From: Brumimicrobium aurantiacum
Lineage (GTDB): Bacteria; Bacteroidota; Bacteroidia; Flavobacteriales_D; Crocinitomicaceae
Reading direction: 5' to 3'
Assembly (NCBI RefSeq): GCF_003402975.1
Contig: NZ_QURB01000010.1
Span: forward strand, 1-64,000
DNA length: 64,000 nucleotides
The notes below the pieces were generated by a model, which did not search any database, had not been told where the DNA came from, and was given only the letters and a program-made list of their open reading frames with translations. The position numbers and the translations under genes were made by a program. Of this stretch, positions 34,521 through 42,634 are shown piece after piece. The first letter of the stretch is position 1; each line of letters begins with the position of its first letter.

Positions 34521-37314
34521 ATTCTTTAACTTTTATGGTGGTTTTCGTTCCTTCTTCATTGGAAGCTATTTCTAAATCTACACTAATTTCATTGAGGGAA
34601 TTAATATATGAAATACGTTTTTTAATGGCTTTCATCGCAAATGAATCTGGCTTTTTATTCTCAGCGTTAATTTGATTTGCTTTTTCTATTCCAATACCAT
34701 TATCGATGATTTCTAAGGAATAAGACAAGTCGTCAATTTTATGAAGAATGATGCTAATTTTCTTTTCGCCATGCTTATGTTTTAATCCGTGATGAATTGA
34801 ATTTTCAGCAATTGGTTGTGTGATTAATGATGGAATTCTAAAGTCTTCTAAATCCATTTCTTCATTAATGTTCATCTCAATGATTAATTCATCTTCAAAA
34901 CGGTTTCTCTCTAATTCTAAATAGTTATTGAGAATATCTAACTCTTGTTTTAGAGAAATCAATTCTGTTTGTGAATAGTTTAAAATTCCTCGCATTAATG
35001 AAGAAAATTTCTGAACCATTTTGAAGGCTGCACCTGTTTCTTTTTTTGCAATTTTCAATTGAATAGACGAAAGGGTATTGAAGACAAAATGTGGATTCAT
35101 TTGTGAACGAATTGCCGTTAGTTCTGATTTAAACAATCTTGTTTTTAATCGTTCTTCCTGAATTCGTTTTAGATTTTCTTTTTTCATCAAATTCAACCTT
35201 CTTTTTTGAATGACGATCAATAAAAAGGTAATGGAAATAAAAATAATAAGAATGAACCAAAAAGATTTGTAAAATGGAGCGTTAACATAGGTGTTTACAG
35301 AATGTTTTAGTGTGTTATCATTGGTTTCTAAGATAAATTGTAATACAGAATTCCCTTCAGGAACAAAGGCCAAATTAAACTGAAAAGCATTTTGTTGATT
35401 TGGTTCTATCTTTGTCCATTCTCCTTCTTGATCTCCAATGGTATAGTATAAATCGTAATAGGTAAAGAAGGACAGGTCTTTATTTGATTTAAGATACAAC
35501 TCTAATCCATTGTTTTTATGTGATAAATTAATGGTTTTAGTAATAATTTCCCCATTCTTTTTGCTAACAATCAATGATATGTCGTGTGGAGGAGTTTTGT
35601 ATAAGAATTGAGCATAGTTTTGAATAATGTAAACATCACTCAATGTGGTGATGTATAGATTATTGTTGCTTGTTGAAATAGAGACAATGTTTTTCCCTTT
35701 TGTAATAGCCGAAATAAAATTGATCTTTCTCCCTTTATTAAATGCAGCATTGAATAATACAACTTCACTTTTGTTATAACAAAGCACTTCATTATCATTT
35801 ATTTTAACAACCTTACGAATGTTGGCTATAGGTAATTTAGTTGTTTTTCCTGAATGGTATCCAACAGCTTCTCCATTGAAATCAAACATGAATAAATCAC
35901 TGTTGAGTTCAAGTACTTCAGTGATGTTTCGTTTTTTTTCAACTGTACTTACAACCGAAAAATCATTGCGATTGACAATTTTTAAACCCGTTTTTGTACC
36001 TAAATAAAATAGTTCATCTTTTGGATTATAATATATTGAATTATGCCACTTTCCTTTGTCAATTTTAATCCCTTGTGTCAAATTTTGAAAATCTTCAGAT
36101 GTAGCCACAAAAACATCACTATCTACATAAATATCTTTGGTGGAGTGAACCTTTTCTGTTTCAATTACAGTATATGTGTTTAAATCAATCACAAATAATT
36201 GATCACAATAAACATATAAAAGGTCGTCTTTGTGTGCTATAGATTGTACTTCTCCATTTTTAGCCAAATGGATTACTTTCTTGATGTCTTGTTCGATGTT
36301 CCACGAAATAAGTGAACCGAGATTAGTTCCCAAAAATAAATTCCCATTCGTCAAATAAGAAGCTACAATTTTTTCCTTTCTTTGAAGTATAGAGCTAATG
36401 TCATTTTTTAAAATGTTAATAGATGGAATTTGAAGAACTCCTTCATATTTTGTGCCCAACCAAATATTCTCAAATTGATCGGAAGACACTGCGTGGATCG
36501 GTGTTCCTCTAAAATAATGATTCCATTTTTTTTGATTAGGCATCCAAATAGATAAACCATCATTATGTCCAATGGAAATCAATCCATTTTCTTGAATTTT
36601 GATGTCGTATAGTTTTACATTTAAAAGCCGAATTGGCAAATCAAAGCGCATATTAATTTGACTAGAATTTTGATCAAATTCATATACAATGTTTTCAGAA
36701 ACGAGGTAATTGTTTTCTTTAGATGTGAAGACCTTGCGAACTGACTTTTTAAATTGTGTTGGGGTTTTACATTGTTTTTGTAGGTTATATAAGTCAATTG
36801 TATTTTTGCTTTGTCGGATTAAGAAATTACCCTTTTTCGTTTTTATAAATCCATGATGATAATGGTCAATTCCAAAATCTATTTTCATAAAATCAGCTGT
36901 TTGACCAACAAAAAGTGATTTCGGAGTAGTAACAAAAATGGAATCTTTGATAACTATTAAGTCTTTGATGTTTTCTTCAAAATGTTGGATAAATAAAAGA
37001 CTATCATTTTTTAGACGATAAATGCTATTATTGAAGCTTAAAGCATAGACTTTTTCTTTTTGTAAATATATTTTATGAAAAGTTTCTTCTGTTTCACTAT
37101 GAAGTGGTGATAGCACTTTTCCTGTATATCTGAATAGCCCTTTTTCTGAGGCAATCAATATTTCATTCTTGGCTTTATATTCGACAATATCATATACAGT
37201 TCCGAAATTTTCATAGTCAATAGGAATAGTCATTGGTTCATTTTCCTGACTAAATAGAGGGAAACAAAGTAAAAATGTGATGAATGCTATTATGTAATGT
37301 TTAAACATATTCAA
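34513..37314 (-). CDS. LytS-type sensor histidine kinase with propeller sensor
   Basis: The 933-residue protein has a signal peptide (HYIIAFITFLLCFPLFSQ). A large periplasmic region with propeller-like repeats (about residues 20-580) and a Y_Y_Y-like segment (about 590-670) follow. There is one membrane helix (FWFILIIFISITFLLIVIQ, about 688-706) and a coiled coil. The His_kinase domain carries the phospho-acceptor in MNPHFVFNTLSSIQ (about 742-755), and the HATPase_c domain has QPIAENSIHHGLKHK and IIDNGIGI. It resembles the hybrid two-component propeller kinases of Bacteroidota without the receiver domain. It pairs with the overlapping LytTR regulator. The signal sensed is unknown. Confidence 0.9.
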   Translation of the reverse strand: MNMFKHYIIAFITFLLCFPLFSQENEPMTIPIDYENFGTVYDIVEYKAKNEILIASEKGLFRYTGKVLSPLHSETEETFHKIYLQKEKVYALSFNNSIYRLKNDSLLFIQHFEENIKDLIVIKDSIFVTTPKSLFVGQTADFMKIDFGIDHYHHGFIKTKKGNFLIRQSKNTIDLYNLQKQCKTPTQFKKSVRKVFTSKENNYLVSENIVYEFDQNSSQINMRFDLPIRLLNVKLYDIKIQENGLISIGHNDGLSIWMPNQKKWNHYFRGTPIHAVSSDQFENIWLGTKYEGVLQIPSINILKNDISSILQRKEKIVASYLTNGNLFLGTNLGSLISWNIEQDIKKVIHLAKNGEVQSIAHKDDLLYVYCDQLFVIDLNTYTVIETEKVHSTKDIYVDSDVFVATSEDFQNLTQGIKIDKGKWHNSIYYNPKDELFYLGTKTGLKIVNRNDFSVVSTVEKKRNITEVLELNSDLFMFDFNGEAVGYHSGKTTKLPIANIRKVVKINDNEVLCYNKSEVVLFNAAFNKGRKINFISAITKGKNIVSISTSNNNLYITTLSDVYIIQNYAQFLYKTPPHDISLIVSKKNGEIITKTINLSHKNNGLELYLKSNKDLSFFTYYDLYYTIGDQEGEWTKIEPNQQNAFQFNLAFVPEGNSVLQFILETNDNTLKHSVNTYVNAPFYKSFWFILIIFISITFLLIVIQKRRLNLMKKENLKRIQEERLKTRLFKSELTAIRSQMNPHFVFNTLSSIQLKIAKKETGAAFKMVQKFSSLMRGILNYSQTELISLKQELDILNNYLELERNRFEDELIIEMNINEEMDLEDFRIPSLITQPIAENSIHHGLKHKHGEKKISIILHKIDDLSYSLEIIDNGIGIEKANQINAENKKPDSFAMKAIKKRISYINSLNEISVDLEIASNEEGTKTTIKVKEYD

Positions 37315-37345
37315 AATTAATATAAAAAAAATCGATGGTTTTGTC

Positions 37346-37377
37346 GTTTAGCAATTATATCTGTTGTTCAGCAATTG
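37346..37377. promoter_or_regulatory. Candidate LytTR binding site (tandem direct repeats)
   Basis: Two direct repeats GTTtAGCAATT (37346-37356) and GTTcAGCAATT (37366-37376) are spaced by one 20-base period. LytTR-type regulators bind pairs of 9-10-base direct repeats about two helical turns apart, and the GTTNAG core fits the AgrA/LytTR form. The site lies between the kinase gene and the divergent secreted-protein gene at 37442, so it may control either or both. Confidence 0.5.
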
Positions 37378-37441
37378 CTTACAGATAATTTGACCTCTTC
37401 TTGTTTAATTTGCTCTGAATTTAAATTAAAATCAAAGAAAA

Positions 37442-38533
37442 ATGAACAAGTTAATCCTGTTTTTCGCATTACTGTGCCTTGGTAACTACACTGCTGCTCA
37501 ATTAGGTGCGTTAAATAAAATGAAAAACAAAATCGAGAGTACTAAATCGAGTGTAAAGTCTGCATCAATGCCTGTTATTGGTGAAAAAGAATTGAATGAG
37601 CAAACTTATGCGGACCATGATCGATTGTTTGTGGCTGAAAATGGTCAAATGATTATTAAAGGAGTACACACTGCGGATTATACAGATGATATTGATTTCT
37701 CAGGCAATTATTATATCAACACTTTTGCCATTGAAGCTCCTGCCAATCAATTCAGTAAAGATACTACAAAAGCCTATTTAGGATTCGCCATTGAATATGA
37801 TCAAGAAAAACACACGATGCAAATTCATTGGGATGAAGGAAACTCAAATTATGCAATGGTACCAGATCGATATAAAAGTTCCGCTGATAAAGGAAATGTA
37901 ATGTTCCAAATGGGAATGACAGGTGGTCCTTCTTCTTGGTATAATGGTGAATGCTTGCTTTTAGAACCAGGTGTAATTCTAATTGGTGCAAATGTTTATC
38001 ACAAAAATGATGAGATTGGGCATCAGTGGATGAACAATATTACACCAGAATCTTTCATCATCGCTGCCAAAGACACTACAAAGTTTAAAGAGTATCAAAA
38101 AAATGTAGAGTACACTTCTAAAGTTGTATTTGAAAAATTTGATGCTTTACGTGCCATGTGGAAAAACGATGAAATTAAAGATGCGAAGCCATTGCCTGCA
38201 GAAGGAATGAAAGACGCGGCTTTGAAATCTGACGCTTTGGCTTTGATTCAAAGAACTGCAAAAGGGTACAAATGGAAAGAAGAAGTAATCTATGCTTATG
38301 TGACTTCAACAGATTGGGAAATTAAAAAACATCCTTTTACAGGGGCAACATTAAAACGAGTAGCCAAAGCTATTGTGGTAATGAAAACACCTCAAGGAAA
38401 TTATAAACGCGAAGGTTTTTACATCGCTCAAGATTATGTTGGAGGAGGAGACTTTGGAAAAACGTACATGTTGTATAACGACCAAAGAATCTACTATGTG
38501 AATCCAAATGATGCAATGAAATACAAAAACTAA
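37442..38533 (+). CDS. Secreted protein of unknown function, divergent from the LytS gene
   Basis: The 363-residue protein has a signal peptide (MNKLILFFALLCLGNYTAAQ) and a short basic helical stretch (about residues 22-40). A beta-rich domain (about 45-200) contains TMQIHWDEGNSNYAMVPDRYKSS and GPSSWYNGECLLLEPGVILI. A C-terminal domain (about 235-360) contains YKWKEEVIYAYVTSTDWEIKKHPFTGATLKR. No T9SS sorting domain is evident, so it probably stays periplasmic or outer-membrane associated. I do not recognise the family. The candidate LytTR site is upstream, making it the nearest possible target of the kinase-regulator pair. Confidence 0.7.
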   Translation: MNKLILFFALLCLGNYTAAQLGALNKMKNKIESTKSSVKSASMPVIGEKELNEQTYADHDRLFVAENGQMIIKGVHTADYTDDIDFSGNYYINTFAIEAPANQFSKDTTKAYLGFAIEYDQEKHTMQIHWDEGNSNYAMVPDRYKSSADKGNVMFQMGMTGGPSSWYNGECLLLEPGVILIGANVYHKNDEIGHQWMNNITPESFIIAAKDTTKFKEYQKNVEYTSKVVFEKFDALRAMWKNDEIKDAKPLPAEGMKDAALKSDALALIQRTAKGYKWKEEVIYAYVTSTDWEIKKHPFTGATLKRVAKAIVVMKTPQGNYKREGFYIAQDYVGGGDFGKTYMLYNDQRIYYVNPNDAMKYKN

Positions 38534-38554
38534 TCAAAATAAATTAATTTAAAA

Positions 38555-40537
38555 ATGAAAAAAACAATTCTGATATTATCGGCTGTTGGGCTTTCTCTTT
38601 TAGGGAAGGAGTTAAATGCCCAACAAATACCAACTCAAGATTTAGTTGTAGAATATAAATTTGATACGGGTAATTTCATAGAAACGAGCGGGAGTTCCTA
38701 TAATGCAGGAGGTATAACTCCATCCCATACTGCTTCCTTTGTTCCTGGAATTGAACAAGGGACTAGCGCTATTTCGCCTGACGGAGCATCACTTAGTAAC
38801 GTAGGAAATATTACTTTTTCTGGAAATGTAAAAGAATATGTAGTTAGTTTTTGGTTTAAAGCAAATCAAGGAACTGGTGATTTTCAATTATTAGAATTAA
38901 AAGATCCAGGTAGTAGTAATGGTTTAACAATTGATGTATTAAACTTCAGTAATAACACTTCAGCTTTAACGGTTAGTCAAGCATCTATTGGAGTAAGCCC
39001 TACGGGTACTTATAATACGTTTGCAAGTTATTTAGATAATGAATGGCATCATTTAGTTGTAAAAATGGTGTATTGGACGAGTGGAGGAAAGTATTATTTA
39101 CGTACTTATCTTGATGATGTTGAAGTTTTGGATAAGCAATATACAGTTAGTTTAAGCAATGTTTGGGTTTTTGGAGGTTTAGATATTTATCTACCTTCAC
39201 AGAACATTGGAAATGGTACATCTCAAGGTTTAAAAATTGACAATTTCCGTTTTTATGAGTTCCCAATTACTCAAACGGATATAACTACATTATTTAACGA
39301 GAAAAACGCTTCTTCGAACTGTGCAAACATTGTAAACATCCCCGATGCTAATTTTAAAACTGCGTTATTAGAGCATGGTACAACAATTACAGGCAATGGA
39401 ATTAGCACTATAGATACAGACGGAGATGGTGAAATTTGCGAAACAGAAGCGCAAGCCTATACAGGAAAGATATATGTACTAGGTCAAGGGGTAAACGACC
39501 TTACAGGAATTGAAGCTTTTACTGCTTTAACACATTTAGATTGTTCTCAAAATAATTTAACTAATTTAGATGTTTCAGCAAATACAGCTTTATTAACATT
39601 AAATTGTAGTTTTAACCAATTAACGAGTTTAAATGTTGCAAATGGCAACAATAATTATCTGTCAATGATGACTGCGTTTAATAATCCTAACTTAACTTGT
39701 ATTCAACACGATACAGGGTATACACCTACTCCTTGGGTTCAAGGCCAAGGTTGGTTAAAAGATGCTACTGCAAGTTGGAGTACAAATTGTAATTCGAGCT
39801 GTGCAAACATTGTAAACATCCCCGATGCCAACTTTAAAGCCGCTTTATTAGCTCAGGGTACAACAATTACAGGTAATGGAATTAGCCCGATAGATACAGA
39901 CGGAGATGGTGAAATTTGCGAAACAGAAGCGCAAGCCTACACAGGAAATATACAAATACCAAGTCAAGGGATAAGCGACCTTACAGGAATTGAAGCTTTT
40001 ACTGCTTTAACAGTATTAAACTGTTCTTCAAATCAATTAACTAATTTAGATGTTTCAGCAAATACAGCTTTATTAACATTAAATTGTACTTTTAACCAAT
40101 TAACCAGTTTAAATGTCGCCAATGGCAACAACAATAATATGTCAATGATGACTGCGTTTAATAATCCTAACTTAACTTGTATTCAACACGATACAGGGTA
40201 TACACCTACCCCTTGGGTTCAAGGCGAAGGCTGGTTAAAAGACGCTACTGCATCTTGGAGTGAAAATTGTGGTACAGCTGGGATTGAAGATTTTGATTCT
40301 GCTTTGAATATTTCTATTTATCCTAATCCTACAAATGGTGACTTCACAATAAACTTGGGAGAAACGATTGAATCTTTAACCGTTTACATTACGGATATTA
40401 CAGGGAAAGAAGTGTATTCCAATGGTTTTAAATCTACAGAAAAAGTAAATCTCAACTTGAACGATGCTCCTGGAGTTTATTTTGTAACAATTTTAGCGAA
40501 TGGATCACAGTTGAAATATAAACTAATCAAAAAATAA
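38555..40537 (+). CDS. Secreted LamG-like protein with duplicated EF-hand/LRR module and T9SS sorting domain
   Basis: The 660-residue protein has a signal peptide (about residues 1-22) and a LamG/concanavalin-like domain (about 30-245, with VVSFWFKANQGTGDF and EWHHLVVKM). Two nearly identical 160-residue modules follow (about 253-412 and 413-572). Each starts CANIVNIPDANFKxALL, has an EF-hand/dockerin-like calcium loop DTDGDGEICETEAQ, then leucine-rich repeats (LDCSQNNLTNLDVSANTALL). A T9SS type A domain ends it (NISIYPNPTNGDFTINLG, GVYFVTILANG). It should be a surface adhesin-like or binding protein. The start follows the previous gene by 21 bases, so the run 37442-42103 may be one operon. 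Confidence 0.85.
   Translation: MKKTILILSAVGLSLLGKELNAQQIPTQDLVVEYKFDTGNFIETSGSSYNAGGITPSHTASFVPGIEQGTSAISPDGASLSNVGNITFSGNVKEYVVSFWFKANQGTGDFQLLELKDPGSSNGLTIDVLNFSNNTSALTVSQASIGVSPTGTYNTFASYLDNEWHHLVVKMVYWTSGGKYYLRTYLDDVEVLDKQYTVSLSNVWVFGGLDIYLPSQNIGNGTSQGLKIDNFRFYEFPITQTDITTLFNEKNASSNCANIVNIPDANFKTALLEHGTTITGNGISTIDTDGDGEICETEAQAYTGKIYVLGQGVNDLTGIEAFTALTHLDCSQNNLTNLDVSANTALLTLNCSFNQLTSLNVANGNNNYLSMMTAFNNPNLTCIQHDTGYTPTPWVQGQGWLKDATASWSTNCNSSCANIVNIPDANFKAALLAQGTTITGNGISPIDTDGDGEICETEAQAYTGNIQIPSQGISDLTGIEAFTALTVLNCSSNQLTNLDVSANTALLTLNCTFNQLTSLNVANGNNNNMSMMTAFNNPNLTCIQHDTGYTPTPWVQGEGWLKDATASWSENCGTAGIEDFDSALNISIYPNPTNGDFTINLGETIESLTVYITDITGKEVYSNGFKSTEKVNLNLNDAPGVYFVTILANGSQLKYKLIKK
39313..40271 (+). 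repeat. 480-base tandem in-frame duplication
   Basis: The DNA of the two modules is almost the same, offset by exactly 480 bases (for example GTGCAAACATTGTAAACATC at 39321 and 39801). Most differences are silent or conservative. This indicates a recent in-frame tandem duplication within the gene. Confidence 0.85.
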
Positions 40538-40543
40538 CTGAAA

Positions 40544-42103
40544 ATGAAAAGATTGTACATAACATTTTTGGCTATAGCAATAAGCTTGTCGGCTTCAGCG
40601 TTAAATAGATTTTATGTAGATGATGATGCTACCGGTAACAATGATGGAAGTTCATGGGTAGATGCCTATACAGATTTAAACGATGCGCTTTTGCACGTTG
40701 CAAGTTCGAGTAATTATATTGGAGCAGAAATATGGATTGCAGAAGGTTTTTACACACGACTATCTCAAAATCAAAGCTTCTTGGTGACTAATGATGCACT
40801 TTTATATGGTGGATTTTCCGGTAATGAAACAGATCTTAATGAAAGAGATATACAAAATCATCCGACTATTATAAGCGGAGATGTAGATTGGAATGATACT
40901 GGGGCACCAAGTAGTTCTAATTCAAGTATGTTGCTAAATGCAGCAAATGTATTTAAAGTTTCAAGTCCTAATCGTGCTTTGTTTGACGGATTAATTATAG
41001 AACGTGCATATAGTACAACTGAATCGGGTGGTGGTATTAATGTTATTAGTACTTCTCTTGAGAATCTGCAAATATCTAATTGTATTATCAGAGAAAATGT
41101 TGCTAAGAACAGAGCAGGTGTACTCTATTATTCTGATTTAAATGGTAGTGGCTTCTATCTATTTAACAATAGAATTGAAGATAACGTAAACACAGACGGT
41201 TCTTCATCATATACCATTGAATTTAGGGCTTCGAGTAGCAACTGGACGTATTCGGATGTTCATTTTGTAAACAACTTATTTAAAAACAATAGTTCAGAAT
41301 CTTCATTTCAAATGGGTACGTGCGCTAAGTTTACAGCTTTCGGCGGAAGCGACATTGATTTGTATTTAACAAACAACACATTCGTGGGCAACCCACAAAC
41401 TGGTACTAATACAAATAACGTTTCTTCACTTATTGTCTATCAACACGGAGGTGGGGGCAGTGCTCTTCACGCATTTGTGAACAATAATATTTTTTATAAT
41501 AATCCTGGAGCAAACGCTATTTTTGGAGAGAGTTTACAAGGTAGTAGCGTAACTGGTGAATTGAATATTTCCAATACAAGTTCTAATCAAAACGTACAGG
41601 ATTTTGCAGATAACTTAAACTTGCTAAATACGCATGAAGTAACTTCTTCTCCTTTTGTTGATGCAGCGAATGAAGACTATACGCCAATAGCGGCATATCA
41701 AACAATTGGAGATTTAGCTTACTACGATAACCAGTTTTTAAACAACTCTTATCCGGGACAAGAATATCCAACAAGAGATCTGGCTGGCAATCCACGATTT
41801 GATGGACAGGGAAATCTTTCAATAGGGGCTTATCAATATGATGAAACTGCAAGTTTAGAGCATGTTGCAGAAGTTAATTTTAACGTGTTTCCTAATCCTT
41901 TTATAGAAGAAGTACACATTCAATCGAATTCTACAATTGAAAGTGTTGTAATTAGAAACACGATGGGTCAAGTGGTTTATGAATCACATGAGGTGAATTC
42001 GAAGAGTTATACCACTGACTTATCAGCGCTAGATGCAGGAGTATACTTCGTTAATGTTGAATATGTTGACCAGAAAGGCCAATCTAGTAAAATTGTTAAA
42101 TGA
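40544..42103 (+). CDS. Secreted parallel beta-helix protein with T9SS sorting domain
   Basis: The 519-residue protein has a signal peptide (ITFLAIAISLSASA) and a segment RFYVDDDATGNNDGSSWVDAYTDLNDAL (about residues 22-49), which is the usual start of right-handed parallel beta-helix (choice-of-anchor Q) proteins. Beta-helix turns (for example LQISNCIIRENVAKNRAG, LFNNRIEDNV, NNNIFYNNPGANAIFG) run to about residue 420. The T9SS type A domain follows (NFNVFPNPFIEEVHIQS, then GVYFVNVEYVDQKGQSSKIVK). It may bind or cleave polysaccharide; no catalytic motif is clear. It starts six bases after the previous stop. Confidence 0.83.
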   Translation: MKRLYITFLAIAISLSASALNRFYVDDDATGNNDGSSWVDAYTDLNDALLHVASSSNYIGAEIWIAEGFYTRLSQNQSFLVTNDALLYGGFSGNETDLNERDIQNHPTIISGDVDWNDTGAPSSSNSSMLLNAANVFKVSSPNRALFDGLIIERAYSTTESGGGINVISTSLENLQISNCIIRENVAKNRAGVLYYSDLNGSGFYLFNNRIEDNVNTDGSSSYTIEFRASSSNWTYSDVHFVNNLFKNNSSESSFQMGTCAKFTAFGGSDIDLYLTNNTFVGNPQTGTNTNNVSSLIVYQHGGGGSALHAFVNNNIFYNNPGANAIFGESLQGSSVTGELNISNTSSNQNVQDFADNLNLLNTHEVTSSPFVDAANEDYTPIAAYQTIGDLAYYDNQFLNNSYPGQEYPTRDLAGNPRFDGQGNLSIGAYQYDETASLEHVAEVNFNVFPNPFIEEVHIQSNSTIESVVIRNTMGQVVYESHEVNSKSYTTDLSALDAGVYFVNVEYVDQKGQSSKIVK

Positions 42104-42225
42104 TTTTTAACTGAATACAACCAACAATCTAGATCTAAACTTTTTTGTATTTGGAATGAAAATACGATTAAGGTTGAATAATGAGTTCATTTTTACATGG
42201 GTTCTCCTAGTAATTAATGAAAATA

Positions 42226-42259
42226 ACCAGTTACGTAGTTATGCGTAACTGGTTTTTTT
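42226..42259 (+). terminator. Intrinsic terminator of the 37.4-42.1 kb run
   Basis: Ten-base perfect arms ACCAGTTACG (42226-42235) and CGTAACTGGT (42244-42253) with an eight-base loop precede a run of Ts. It is 120 bases after the beta-helix gene. Confidence 0.88.
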
Positions 42260-42634
42260 AGTCTAAAACTCCATACTTTTATCGAATTCTTGCAGTACTT
42301 AATTGATGAAGAGTTTGCATGGAAATAATTCGAACTTGAATTGCTATTCAATCGTCCCGCTTCAAAAAGGTTTGGATATTCCAAGCTGAATCCCATTTCA
42401 TGAGTTAAGCGTCTTAATTATTAAATTTTACGATTATTGGATGGTTTTGCTATTCTCTTGTTCTTAGTGCTTTATAAAATCAAGAATATTATCAACTCTA
42501 AATTCTATCGGACATCACAATTTGGTAACATTCAAATCATCGGTCTTCTAACTTTTCATTCTATCTTCGCGGCTCGAAAAAAATATTAATTAAATTTTCG
42601 CACGATTGCGATTAAAAAACAACCTCTATTTAAA
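42260..42634. other. Gene-free stretch before the tandem-repeat protein
   Basis: No gene, RNA or strong repeat is visible. A 60-codon minus-strand frame at 42214-42396 has no signal and overlaps the terminator, so it is not called. The sequence just before 42635 is AT-rich and should hold the promoter of the next gene, but no clear TAnnTTTG pair was found. Confidence 0.4.

Noticed and set aside
42214-42396. 60-codon minus-strand frame after the beta-helix gene
   Set aside because: It overlaps a strong intrinsic terminator and has no start signal or domain.
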